Position numbers and translations under genes: made by a program
Source: Dehalococcoidia bacterium
GTDB taxonomy: Bacteria; Chloroflexota; Dehalococcoidia; GIF9; AB-539-J10
Length of the DNA: 36,121 bases
Assembly: GCA_003556385.1 (NCBI GenBank)
Contig: PWRA01000126.1
Coordinates: 1-36,121, forward strand
Reading direction: 5' to 3'
Notes under the pieces: generated by a model
Databases searched by the model: none
What the model saw: only the letters and a program-made list of their open reading frames with translations
What the model was told of the DNA's origin: nothing
In this document: piece after piece, positions 16,618-24,460 of the stretch
Layout of the letters: every line of letters starts with the position of its first letter
Numbering within the stretch: position 1 is the first letter of the stretch

Positions 16618-17475
16618 CTATCGGGGCCCGGCTTTTCTGACCATAGACTGCAGTTTATCGTGTTCCCCCTCGAGCATCCGGTAGCAGTGCTTCTCCTCGG
16701 GGAACTTCCCGCCCCGCACCTCTTCACCGAACTCACGGCAGGCCTTCTCAATAATTGCACCCAGTTCAGCATATTTCTTGACGAACTTGGGAGTAAACGC
16801 CTCGAAATAGCCCAGCATATCGCCGACTATCAGTAACTGCCCATCCATTTCCATGCCGGCGCCAATACCCAGCACCGGGATGCGAAGCATATTTGTGATT
16901 ATCCGGCCCACCTCGGGAGGTACGGCCTCGACCAGCAGGGCAAACCCACCCCCCTTTTCGATGGCCAGGGCGTCTTCGATCAACTCCATGGCCGCGTCGG
17001 CGGTGCGCCCCTGAGCCTTGAAGCCACCGAGCTGACCGGAGCTCTGCGGAGTAAGGCCGATGTGTCCCATCACCGGCATGCCGCCCTCCACGATTCCTTC
17101 GATCTGCTTGATAACCCGCCGGCCACCCTCCAACTTGATGGCATCGACGCCGGCCTCTTTGAAGAACCGGCCGGCGTTCTCGATGGCGTCTTCTCTGGAG
17201 ACCTGGTAGGAGAGGAACGGCATATCACCGATGACGAAGGTATCGGGTGCGCCTCTCCTGACCGCCTGCGAATGCTGGATCATCTGGTCCATGGTCATCG
17301 GCATCGTACCGGGCAGGCCGTGCACCACCATGGCGGCGCTGTCACCAACCAGGACCATGTCGATGCCTGCCTTTTCGCAAAAACTGGCTATGGGAAAATC
17401 GTAGGCCGTGAGGAAGGTGATCTTGTCACCTTTCTTCTTCATCTCATTGAAGTCGAGTACGGTTTTCTTCGCCAT
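16618..17475 (-). CDS. PanB-type ketopantoate hydroxymethyltransferase paralogue
   Basis: A 285-residue member of the PanB family (3-methyl-2-oxobutanoate hydroxymethyltransferase), which adds a one-carbon unit from methylenetetrahydrofolate to an alpha-keto acid. The catalytic and metal residues are kept: VLVGDSAAMV, VIGDMPF, IKLEGG, the general-base region LLVEAVP and [10 protein letters not shown]. The C-terminal signature reads MEMDGQLLIVGDMLG, where pantothenate enzymes normally have CDGQ. A canonical PanB sits in the pan operon at 33597, so this copy is probably not the main pantothenate enzyme; it is paired with a U32-like barrel protein 20 nt upstream. An unknown aldol-type reaction on another keto acid is an inference. 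GGAGG precedes the ATG. Confidence 0.85.
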   Translation of the reverse strand: MAKKTVLDFNEMKKKGDKITFLTAYDFPIASFCEKAGIDMVLVGDSAAMVVHGLPGTMPMTMDQMIQHSQAVRRGAPDTFVIGDMPFLSYQVSREDAIENAGRFFKEAGVDAIKLEGGRRVIKQIEGIVEGGMPVMGHIGLTPQSSGQLGGFKAQGRTADAAMELIEDALAIEKGGGFALLVEAVPPEVGRIITNMLRIPVLGIGAGMEMDGQLLIVGDMLGYFEAFTPKFVKKYAELGAIIEKACREFGEEVRGGKFPEEKHCYRMLEGEHDKLQSMVRKAGPR

Positions 17476-17495
17476 CTGATTCTCAACCTCCTTAC

Positions 17496-18431
17496 TTACT
17501 TCGGCAGCGGCACCATCAGGTCTTCGGCTGCCTGCTCAGATACCTTAAGCTCGGGATGGACCTCGCCGATTAGCTCGATTATGTTCTTGACCGACCTGAT
17601 CTTATCTCTGGCCAGTTCCGCCAGCCCATCTTCAGACGTACCCCACGGCATGTACATCGCCAGGCCCGGCCCCGGCTCCATCTTGAAGTAGCATGGCGAG
17701 GCCACCCGGGCTATCTCAGGCGTCTCGTAAATGCGGTTATAGCCGCCCATAGAGGCCCATAGCTGGATGTGAATGTCCAGGGGCAGACTCACCACCGTGC
17801 GCATAGAGGCAAGCTCGGGGAGGGTCAGGTCGGCCACCGGATTACAACTACCGGCACCAAGCGATTCCACCAGCTTCACCCCGGCAGCATTGGCGTGGCC
17901 GGCAAACACAGAGACCTTGAAGATCACATCCAGGGGCAGATCCCCGTTCTGCTTCATGCTGTTAAGCAGAGAAAGCACCCCTTCGTCCCAGACCAGGAAA
18001 CCCCGAAAACCGAGCTCGATGCACCTGTCCACCTCCATCAGGTAATGCCGCACCATGTCCATTCCCCGGAGCCTTAAGCCCGAGATGGCCCCCTCCGGTG
18101 TGGCGATCTGTCTACCAACATACCAGGTGGGCCTTGGCCCGGGCGTCATGATCACCTCTACATGGTTGTCATGGGCGATCTTCGCGAAGTCCCTCAACTG
18201 CTGTCTGGTCAGCATCGAAGCCCCACGCACCACCGAAATGGAGCGGTGAAACGGCACGCCCTGCTTCCTGGCCTCGTCGATGGTGGCTTCCAGCACCCTG
18301 GGCGTCTCTACCCCCGAGATCTCCACCCGGTAGTGAGCGCCGTCGGGGAACGTCTTCGTAGAGGCGGGCAGGTCATAGCCATCGGTGCTGGGAAAGCCGG
18401 CCCTTTCCATGGCCTGTGCGATCTTGTCCAT
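17496..18431 (-). CDS. U32-peptidase-like TIM-barrel protein, partner of the PanB paralogue
   Basis: A 311-residue protein resembling a clade annotated as U32-family peptidase, with stretches such as DLPASTKTFPDGAHYRVEI, GVETPRVLEATIDEA and GAISGLRLRGMDMVRHYLMEVDR. The repeating strand-helix pattern suggests a TIM barrel. I know of no established activity for this clade; the peptidase label is inherited and doubtful. It is the first gene of a two-gene minus-strand unit: its stop lies 20 nt before the PanB-like start, and GGGAGG precedes its own ATG. Close pairing with a keto-acid hydroxymethyltransferase suggests both act on the same small-molecule pathway, possibly with this protein acting on an adjacent substrate. 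Confidence 0.6.
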   Translation of the reverse strand: MDKIAQAMERAGFPSTDGYDLPASTKTFPDGAHYRVEISGVETPRVLEATIDEARKQGVPFHRSISVVRGASMLTRQQLRDFAKIAHDNHVEVIMTPGPRPTWYVGRQIATPEGAISGLRLRGMDMVRHYLMEVDRCIELGFRGFLVWDEGVLSLLNSMKQNGDLPLDVIFKVSVFAGHANAAGVKLVESLGAGSCNPVADLTLPELASMRTVVSLPLDIHIQLWASMGGYNRIYETPEIARVASPCYFKMEPGPGLAMYMPWGTSEDGLAELARDKIRSVKNIIELIGEVHPELKVSEQAAEDLMVPLPK

Positions 18432-18904
18432 AGTTCTACCTCCCTGAATTTGAAGCGCCGAACGACGTCCGGCACAGCTTTGGCTTATTCCCAGCCTATA
18501 CTATCTCACGCCCCCAGCACTGTCAAGGGTTGTTGGGCTGTAACTGGAACATCGTCGACGGTGCGACCTATCCCCTTCTGCGCTGGGAGTAGCCGCGTGT
18601 GTTGCCCTTATCCTGCTGGGCCTGCTTACCACCAGTACCGGTGTATTCTCATGGTTGTCGGCCCTGGGCTTGAAAGCTGTTTTCGCCATTCTGACTGCCT
18701 GTCGTGTGACAAGGGTAGTAACGGAAACGAGGGACGTAGAACGGCTACCATCGACTAGTCCGGCAAATCGCGTATTCGCCGCAGTCTTACCAAACGTTTC
18801 GGACTTTGTTAAGCTAGAGCTAGTCGCAGGAGAGGTATTGACAGCTTACTCTGATTCGCTTATGGTGTGAAGACCACGGGGCAGTTCACGGAAATCGGAG
18901 GGAA
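18432..18904. other. Gap upstream of the U32-like gene with a decayed gene remnant
   Basis: No intact gene is supported in this region. Nucleotides 18536-18592 encode, in the plus frame, GCNWNIVDGATYPLLRWE followed by TAG, a tail listed separately. The 71-residue ORF at 18655-18870 has no recognisable features or ribosome-binding site. The promoter of the minus-strand U32-like gene should lie at the left end of the gap, but I could not pick it out. Confidence 0.4.
18536..18592 (+). pseudogene. Remnant C-terminus of a GLUG/beta-helix-type secreted protein
   Basis: NWNIVDGATYPLLRWE followed by a stop closely resembles the C-terminal line of large secreted GLUG-motif or beta-helix proteins, which often end W-x-I-V-D-G-x-T-Y-P-x-L-R-W-x. 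Upstream sequence carries stops and no repeats, so only the tail survives. The family link comes from memory of this motif and the fragment is only about 18 residues. Confidence 0.35.
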
Positions 18905-19028
18905 ATGCTAGGAAAGACATTCGGCGCGGCCAAGCCAGTTGAGCTTGCCATAGTAGACAGTCTGGCCAGATCTCGGAAGTATCTAACGGCAAAGGGCTTC
19001 GCATAACACTTCTAGGAGGAAGGATTAG

Positions 19029-19462
19029 ATGTGTCGGGTTCTAGACACTTACATCGATATCAATGCGCCGCCTCAGCGCGTGTGGGAAGTGTTCCTCGAT
19101 TTCCCTGCGTGGAAGGAGTGGAACCCGTTCATCCCGTCCGTAACCGGGAAACTGGAGGTGGGGCTCGCCTGTATATTACCGTGTGTCCGCCTGGTATGAA
19201 GTCCATGGAACTCAAGCCCAAGGTCTTCGCTGTGCGGCCCGGCGAGGAGATCATCTGGGGCGGCAGCTTGCTGCTTCTTCTTTATCGTGGTGACCACGCG
19301 ATCTTACTTGAGCCACAGCCCGGAGGGCGAACACGCTTCCGGCAACGCGAGCGGTTTCGCGGGCCTATGGTACTCCTTATGGGTGGTATGTTCAGACCGA
19401 CGGAGCAAGTATACCATCAGATGAACCAGGCGCTGAAACGACGCGTCGAGGGCAAACCCTAG
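19029..19462 (+). pseudogene. SRPBCC (polyketide cyclase-like) protein gene broken by a frameshift
   Basis: From ATG 19029, preceded by GGAGGAAGG, the first frame encodes the start of an SRPBCC ligand-binding domain (YIDINAPPQRVWEVFLDFPA, WKEWNPFIPSVTGKLEVG) and then hits a stop near 19200. The rest of the domain continues in the next frame as ARLYITVCPPGMKSMELKPK and on to GRTRFRQRERFRGPMVLLM, ending at 19462. The frames join at the G-run 19160-19163; one extra G there restores a full protein of about 145 residues. It is either a recent pseudogene or a homopolymer sequencing error. The ORF track lists only the second frame with a false N-terminus. The intact protein would bind a hydrophobic ligand of unknown identity. 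Confidence 0.75.
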
Positions 19463-19562
19463 AAGCTGAATAGCCACCGGCTACCTTTGTCTCGAAACAA
19501 GGACCTCAATCGTCCGGCTGGCTACTGCCGATATGGGTTGGCATTCAGATGGTTCTGCTCTG

Positions 19563-19592
19563 TTTACTCGAACACCCTGGTTCATGTATAAT
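19563..19592 (+). promoter_or_regulatory. Promoter of the methyltransferase gene
   Basis: TTTACT (19563-19568), an 18-bp spacer and a consensus TATAAT (19587-19592). It lies about 85 nt upstream of the methyltransferase start. Confidence 0.45.
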
Positions 19593-19677
19593 CACGAACG
19601 ACATCAACCGTAGTATCTTGCTCCTGCCAAATCCATGAGAAAGTCTGCGAAGAGCACGGCTCGATGCAGGTCAAAGA

Positions 19678-20490
19678 GTGAAGATGAACAAGAGAGGGGA
19701 CCGAGGGGGTCAGCTGGCTGAATCCCACGCCGAGGGCCGAGTTAGCACAACGGGAACGGGATCCGGCCGTTCATCAGGAGATGGCACCGCGGTCTTTGCC
19801 CAGGACCTATTCAATGGGATTGCTGAGTCGTACGACACCTGGGCGCAAGTTTTGACCTTCTTCCAGTATCTTCGTTGGCGCAGGTTCTTAGTCTCGCAAA
19901 TGACTCTTCGGCCTCAGAACCTTGTGCTCGACGTATGTACGGGGACAGCCGGTGTCGCCCTGGAGATTGCCGGTCGGCATGATGGGCGAATCGTGGGACT
20001 CGATATTACCCACTCAATGCTTGCAGCCGGGCTGAGCGCCATCGAGAGGAGAGGCCTGGACGGGAGAATCCAGCTTGTCCAGGGCCGCGCTGAGCGTTTG
20101 CCGTTTCCTGATGAGACCTTCGATACGGTTGTTTTCACCTACCTGTTGCGTTACGTCCAGGAGCCTGATGCAACAATACGAGAGTTGTCCCGCGTACTGA
20201 AACCAGGCGGGGAATTGTTATCGCTTGAGTTCGGCGTTCCGGAAAAGACCTGGATACAACTGCTGTGGCGGATCTACAACAAGGTCGTCATGCCCGTCAT
20301 GACAGTCCCCGTTTCACGAGGTTGGCATCGAGTTGGCTGTTTCCTAGGTCCGAGTATCTGGAGCTTCGGTCAGCGGTGTCCTGTTGATCGCATCGCCGCA
20401 ATGTGGCGTGAAAACGGAATCCCCCTGGTAGAAACGAAACGCCTGTTCGAAGGTATAGCGATTGTGATGTGGGGAACGAAACAAATATAG
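19678..20490 (+). CDS. UbiE/MenG-like class I SAM-dependent methyltransferase
   Basis: A 270-residue protein with the Rossmann methyltransferase fold. The stretch FNGIAESYDTW near residue 45 resembles the UbiE/MenG N-terminus (F-x-x-I-A-x-x-Y-D). Motif I is VLDVCTGTAGVALEIA, the next acidic residue is in IVGLDITHSML, and the post-motif LPFPDETFDTVVFTYLLRYV and LSRVLKPGGELLSLEF are typical. Quinone C-methylation is the default guess, but the first 40 residues are low-complexity (Gly, Ser, Thr) and the C-terminus differs, so the substrate is open. The start is uncertain: GTG 19678 or ATG 19684, with only a weak ribosome-binding site. Confidence 0.7.
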   Translation: MKMNKRGDRGGQLAESHAEGRVSTTGTGSGRSSGDGTAVFAQDLFNGIAESYDTWAQVLTFFQYLRWRRFLVSQMTLRPQNLVLDVCTGTAGVALEIAGRHDGRIVGLDITHSMLAAGLSAIERRGLDGRIQLVQGRAERLPFPDETFDTVVFTYLLRYVQEPDATIRELSRVLKPGGELLSLEFGVPEKTWIQLLWRIYNKVVMPVMTVPVSRGWHRVGCFLGPSIWSFGQRCPVDRIAAMWRENGIPLVETKRLFEGIAIVMWGTKQI

Positions 20491-20775
20491 AGGCTGATGC
20501 AGATTCCGGGGACACCATCCCTGTTGGCCGTACTCTGGCTCCCACCCCATCTGTGCCCCGGGGTTGACGGGCAAACCACCTCGCCGCCACAGCCTCTCGG
20601 CCGCTATCCTTGAGGCCAGACGACACGCCTGTTTGCAGACCGGTTCATTTCGGTGTATGATTGAGCTACTAGTCTAGTTTCAGGTTGTTACAAGCTTCTT
20701 ATAATCTCCCCAGATTCATACCAAGTATTGGATGGCCAAGACTCTAGCTACGATTTGAAGAGAGGAGGTCATCTA
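20491..20775 (+). promoter_or_regulatory. Gap holding the conserved leader of zinc-ribbon gene A
   Basis: The right-hand part (about 20665-20775) aligns along its length with the region upstream of zinc-ribbon gene B (minus strand, 26371-26480). Shared blocks include ACCAAGTATTGGATG (20720-20734), ACTCTA and AGAGGAGGTCATC next to the start codon. CCAAGTATTGG is a short dyad. A possible 8-residue upstream ORF, ATG 20732 to TGA 20758, ends just before the Shine-Dalgarno in this copy only. The left part contains a TTCCGGGGACACC motif (20504-20516) and is otherwise unassigned. Confidence 0.6.
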
Positions 20776-20991
20776 ATGATTCTAGAGGATAAGTCGATCC
20801 AGTGTTCCGTCTGTGGAACTACCTTCACCTTTACTGCCGGGGAACGAAGATTCTATGCGTCCAAAGGCCTGACCAATGACCCCGGGCGTTGCCCTAAGTG
20901 CCGCAAAGACAGGAAACAACAGAATCGCGGCCTGTGCGGTAGCTGGGCTAGTTACGCCAGCAGGGCAAAGCTCAGCAGAGAATTCCAGTAA
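20776..20991 (+). CDS. Small zinc-ribbon protein (zf-trcl type), copy A
   Basis: A 71-residue protein with two CxxC pairs, CSVC (10-13) and CPKC (39-42), separated by 25 residues, matching the probable zinc-ribbon family that contains the block SIQCSVCGTTFTFTAGE followed by F-x-x-K-G-L-T-N-x-P-x-R-C-P-x-C. It likely binds one Zn ion; a nucleic-acid or ribosome role is assumed for such proteins but not shown. I start at ATG 20776 because AGGAGGT (20763-20769) lies 6 nt upstream and copy B (26188-26370, minus) starts at the equivalent place. The tail after residue 43 is basic and differs from copy B. Confidence 0.8.
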   Translation: MILEDKSIQCSVCGTTFTFTAGERRFYASKGLTNDPGRCPKCRKDRKQQNRGLCGSWASYASRAKLSREFQ

Positions 20992-21346
20992 GAGTGCTCG
21001 CGGCGGTCAACCCGCCATACGTGTTTCGCTTGCCCCACTGCCAAACACTAAGACCCCTGGAATCTCCCCTTCCATCGTGTACAGAAGAGTTCGCTATGTC
21101 GAGGCCACAATCTGTGACTTCAAGTTATCGTCCGCTTCCGGGGACACCCTACCAATCAGGCTTAGCGACTCGTCTACCCGGGAGTGAGCGATCGGCTCTT
21201 TGTGAAGCTACGTACATTGTGATATAATGAGACCTAATGGGAGGCGGTCAGGTAAGGAAAGGGCCGAACCTCCACCAGCTAATCAGCACAACCCCGAGTC
21301 TCTGGCGACCGCTTTAGCAGGTCTTCTTCAACGAAGGCGAATACCT
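20992..21346 (+). other. Gap before the sigma-70 gene
   Basis: No gene is supported in the first 200 nt; ORFs here lack ribosome-binding sites and motifs. A second TTCCGGGGACACC copy lies at 21136-21148. A strong promoter at 21200-21228 defines the right part, and the remaining 120 nt up to ATG 21347 would be the 5' leader of the sigma factor mRNA. Confidence 0.4.
21200..21228 (+). promoter_or_regulatory. Sigma-70 promoter overlapping the ORF-track start of the sigma factor
   Basis: TTGTGA (21200-21205), a 17-bp spacer and TATAAT (21223-21228) within the extended -10 TGATATAAT. The track's start ATG at 21227 is formed by the last two bases of the -10 box, so a transcript from here cannot contain it. 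Confidence 0.65.
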
Positions 21347-22819
21347 ATGGCTAGAGGACGAAGCATCAACATGGATAGCGACGGGATATTGGTTGAAGGC
21401 CTGCTCAGCGATGAAGCCGGAAGTGAATATGCCGGCCATCTGGTCGGGGCAGTTGAAGAGAAGGAAGAGGTCGAAGAATTCCCACCCGATGATGCTGAAG
21501 AGAACAAGCCTCAGCCAACGCCGGGGGACTATGAGGTAATCGACGACTCAACTCGTATGTACCTTCAGGAACTGGGTAGGGTGCCGTTGCTTACAGCTCA
21601 AGAGGAGAAGGCACTATCACGGAAGATAGAGCTGGGTAGACACGTAGAAAAGCTCAAGGATAACCACTTCAGGCAGTACCACAAGTGTCCTTCTGCGGTT
21701 GACATTGTTATTGAAGTGATCTCCCCTTTGTCCGACGCATACCCGGTCGTTCAGATTATCGAAGAGCGCGTTGGCATTGATCCTTCCAGCAATGTGGTAG
21801 AGACGATCAGTAGTCCTGAGTTTCGCTCTGCCATCGACATTGTTATAGCCCCCTCGTTAATAGCTGCAAGCGCTAGTGGGATAGATAGAGGCACCACTGC
21901 GGCCGAAGAATCGCTGGTAGCTCTCTCAATAAACAGCCAGCTTCTGCCCCCACGATTGCTAGAGCTCCTGGCTGGAGATAGAACTTCATGGGTAGAACTA
22001 AGGGCTCTCCTTGCTAACAACATGTTCCTATCTCGACTCGATTCTCACAGCAGTGAGTTCAGTGCTTACTTTGAAGAGGTGAGAACCGAAGCGGAAGCGG
22101 CAGAAAAGCACCTCACCGAGGCAAACCTCCGTCTGGTGGTTAGCATAGCTAAGAAGCATATCGCGCGTGGTACTCCCTTCCTTGATCTTATCCAAGAAGG
22201 GAATATCGGCCTCATGCGGGCTATAGATAAGTTCCAGTATAGAAGAGGCTACAAGTTCAGTACCTACGCCACCTGGTGGATCAGACAAGGCATAAGTCGA
22301 TCTATAGCTGACCAATCGCGCACCATTCGTATTCCGGTACACATGGTAGAAACAATGAACAAGCTATCACGCACAACGCGGCAGTTGGTTCAGGAACTCG
22401 GACGCGAACCAACTTACGAAGAAATCGGTGGCCGCCTAGATATGTCCCCGGAGAAGGTAGGAGAGTGCATGGCTTTGTTTTCTCATCAGCCACTGTCGCT
22501 AGACACTCCCATCGGCGAAGATTCCAATAGGCGTCTAGGCGACTTTGTCGAAGATCGCTCCAGTTTAGCACCAACTGAAGCCACCTCACGGGAGCTGCTC
22601 AAAGAACAAATAGACAAAGTGCTCAATGAACTCACCGAGCGCGAGAAGAAGGTACTGCAGCTTAGATTCGGACTTAGAGACGGATGTCCTCGAACTCTGG
22701 AAGAGGTGGGCAGAGAGTTCAATGTGACTCGAGAAAGAATACGACAGATTGAAGGCAAGGCTCTGCGCAAGTTACGTCATCCCTCCCGCAGTCGAAAACT
22801 TAAGGGCTATCTAGAGTGA
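21347..22819 (+). CDS. RpoD-like sigma-70 factor with a large insertion
   Basis: A 490-residue housekeeping-type sigma factor. Region 1.2 (about residues 66-95) reads [25 protein letters not shown] non-conserved insertion of about 150 residues follows. Region 2 (about 252-320) has [16 protein letters not shown] and the -10 reader [20 protein letters not shown]; region 3 contains [13 protein letters not shown]; region 4 has [20 protein letters not shown], the -35 reader, and ends [15 protein letters not shown]. These match group 1/2 sigma factors and predict recognition of TTGACA/TATAAT. I start at ATG 21347, with GAAGG upstream, because the track start lies on a promoter. Its accessory-looking neighbourhood, without dnaG or other housekeeping genes, suggests a secondary RpoD paralogue. 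Confidence 0.88.
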   Translation: MARGRSINMDSDGILVEGLLSDEAGSEYAGHLVGAVEEKEEVEEFPPDDAEENKPQPTPGDYEVIDDSTRMYLQELGRVPLLTAQEEKALSRKIELGRHVEKLKDNHFRQYHKCPSAVDIVIEVISPLSDAYPVVQIIEERVGIDPSSNVVETISSPEFRSAIDIVIAPSLIAASASGIDRGTTAAEESLVALSINSQLLPPRLLELLAGDRTSWVELRALLANNMFLSRLDSHSSEFSAYFEEVRTEAEAAEKHLTEANLRLVVSIAKKHIARGTPFLDLIQEGNIGLMRAIDKFQYRRGYKFSTYATWWIRQGISRSIADQSRTIRIPVHMVETMNKLSRTTRQLVQELGREPTYEEIGGRLDMSPEKVGECMALFSHQPLSLDTPIGEDSNRRLGDFVEDRSSLAPTEATSRELLKEQIDKVLNELTEREKKVLQLRFGLRDGCPRTLEEVGREFNVTRERIRQIEGKALRKLRHPSRSRKLKGYLE

Positions 22820-23133
22820 TTCGCTAGATGGTATGTCAATCATAGTACCCACCTCTGCGGGCAGTTGGCCCTCTTGTCCAGAGTGAAAGACTGTGGAGAG
22901 CAAGAATGATCGATCCAGAAGCGGGGTGAGGTCAGAGAGACTAGTTGATCCTGGAGAGGGGATCTCACAACACTCCGAAACGTTCGAAAGAGCCATGGTA
23001 GGTTTTAAGAAACCTATGCTATGACCGCAGCGCATCGGGTCCAATCCCACAAAGGCTTGACGTTGTTGACACTCACCGCAGTAGCTGCTACCTTTGCCTG
23101 AGGGCGAGCGATTGGACGGCCTGGGAGTGTGAA
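22820..23133. other. Gap with a hairpin and a promoter
   Basis: No gene is supported. TAGGTTT-TAAG-AAACCTA (22999-23016) is a perfect 7-bp hairpin without a T-run. TTGACA (23066-23071), 17 bp and TACCTT (23089-23094) form a plausible promoter for the HEAT-repeat gene. The 79-residue minus-strand ORF at 22811-23050 overlaps these and shows no features. Confidence 0.4.
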
Positions 23134-23862
23134 ATGGACAGAATAGATCTACTCATTAGAGATCTGAAGGACGAGACCTGGGGGGTTCGGGAGAAGGCGA
23201 TAGAGACTCTTGTTCGGATAGGTAAACCAGCGGTAGAACCTCTCATTGCGGCTTTGAATGACGATGCTCCAGCGATTAGAACGGGGGCAGCAGGAGTTCT
23301 TGGGAAGATAAAGGATAGCAGGGCGACAGACCCCCTTATTCAGGCTTTGGAAAATGAGACCGGGAGAGTTCGAGAGAAGGCGGCAGAGGCTCTTGGGAAT
23401 ATAAAAGACAGCAGGGCGGTAGAACCCCTCATTCAGGCTTTGAAGGATAACACTTGGGTAATTCGAGAGACGGCGATAGAGGCACTTTCCAGAATAGGGA
23501 AGCCGGCAGTTGCCCCCCTCGTCGAGGCCCTGGAGCATGAAGATGTCGGAGTTCGGACCGAGACAGCACGAGCACTTCAGGAGCTTGGCTGGAGACCTAA
23601 GGACCCCTCACGGAAAGCCTCTTATTTGATCGCAAGGAAAGACTGGGATGAACTGGTAGGATTGGGAAGACCGGCCGTAGATCCCCTGATCAGGGCTCTG
23701 AAGGATAGAGATCCTCGAGTTCGAGAGAAGGCTGCACGAACGCTCGGAGAGATAGGGGATGTGGCTGCAGTAGAATCCCTCACTGAGTCCTTGCAGGATA
23801 CGGAGAGCGTCGTTCGGGAAGCTGCGCAAAAGGCGCTGGACAAGATTAAGAAGACGAGTTAG
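23134..23862 (+). CDS. HEAT-repeat protein
   Basis: A 242-residue solenoid of PBS-lyase-type HEAT repeats. About seven units of roughly 31 residues carry the pattern VREKAxExLxxIGxPAVEPLIxAL, for example VREKAIETLVRIGKPAVEPL and VREKAAEALGNIKDSRAVEPL. The unit around residues 150-185 (GWRPKDPSRKASYLIARKDW) departs from the pattern and forms an insertion. Such repeats bind proteins; partners cannot be inferred. No signal peptide is visible, so it is likely cytoplasmic. The DNA repeats between units are similar enough to suggest recent internal duplication. Confidence 0.85.
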   Translation: MDRIDLLIRDLKDETWGVREKAIETLVRIGKPAVEPLIAALNDDAPAIRTGAAGVLGKIKDSRATDPLIQALENETGRVREKAAEALGNIKDSRAVEPLIQALKDNTWVIRETAIEALSRIGKPAVAPLVEALEHEDVGVRTETARALQELGWRPKDPSRKASYLIARKDWDELVGLGRPAVDPLIRALKDRDPRVREKAARTLGEIGDVAAVESLTESLQDTESVVREAAQKALDKIKKTS

Positions 23863-24460
23863 CCACGAATAGACCCGGAGATAACAGTGACCTCCCAAAA
23901 CCGGGAAAGTCCAGCCCCTCTCAGTTGTGCGAGGCCGTCCAGTGGCAGCCTACTTGCCGATTCTGAATACCTTGGTGCCGCAGGTCGGGCAGACGCCCTG
24001 GGTGGCCGGTCTCTTGTTCTTCATGACAATACTCTTGGGATTCTTGATCTCTTTCTTGGCGCGGCACCTCGGCCAGCACATCGCTAAATCTGACGTACCT
24101 TACCGGTTCGTCCACATCAAAGACGTGGTGGGTGCTGACCGTGTAGTCGCATCCAGGGTAGTACTCGATCCCTCTCACCTGCCCGCCTGGACCGATCCAG
24201 TCAAGTAACTTGCCACCCTGTCATCGCTCCGGCAATCTCCGAGACTCATGGTCATGGATCGCTTCTGTGTCGTGCCTGTCGATGAAGACGACTCTCTTGC
24301 ACCTGGGCCAGTTGAACGTGTTTGTCTTCCGGTTCAGCTCTCGGGGGTTGAAAATTCCTGACAATCGTACCATCACAGATACGCGGGTGACGGGCATTGA
24401 AAGTTCTCGCCAATTGTCATATCGTACTGATATCACGAAAGCTTCTGACAAGAGGAAGAG
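23863..24460. other. Gap holding only a 43-residue zinc-ribbon gene
   Basis: Apart from the DUF5679 gene at 23950-24081 (minus), no coding region is supported. The plus-strand 93-residue ORF at 23927-24208 overlaps it antisense and is treated as a shadow. The segment 24082-24460 should contain divergent promoters for DUF5679 (minus) and the LRR remnant (plus); no convincing hexamers were found. Confidence 0.4.
23950..24081 (-). CDS. DUF5679-type mini zinc-ribbon protein
   Basis: A 43-residue protein absent from the ORF track. It reads MCWPRCRAKKEIKNPK, then a variable SIVMKNKRPA, then TQGVCPTCGTKVFRIGK and stop. The KxEIKNP...KNxRPAxQGxCPxCGTKxFRIG pattern is that of DUF5679, a small zinc-ribbon family common in Chloroflexota and other environmental bacteria. 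The first cysteine pair is spaced CX3C instead of CX2C, which may weaken metal binding or mark the start of decay. No strong Shine-Dalgarno is seen. Function is unknown. Confidence 0.7.
   Translation of the reverse strand: MCWPRCRAKKEIKNPKSIVMKNKRPATQGVCPTCGTKVFRIGK

Noticed and set aside
18655-18870. 71-residue plus-strand ORF
   Set aside because: No ribosome-binding site, domain or sensible composition.
18905-19006. 33-residue ORF (MLGKTFGAAKPVELAIVDSL...) with GGAGGG upstream
   Set aside because: Spacing to the ATG is only about 3 nt and there is no recognisable similarity; it may be a relic, but support is too thin.
22811-23050. 79-residue minus-strand ORF
   Set aside because: Overlaps the end of the sigma gene and a hairpin; no features.
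23134-23862. Repeated DNA units that might suggest a CRISPR or tandem repeat array
   Set aside because: The repeats are in frame, about 93 nt apart and encode HEAT repeats; there are no conserved spacers.
23927-24208. 93-residue plus-strand ORF with a hydrophobic stretch
   Set aside because: Antisense to the DUF5679 gene, whose family pattern is clear; the hydrophobic segment is the complement of its Lys- and Asn-rich part.
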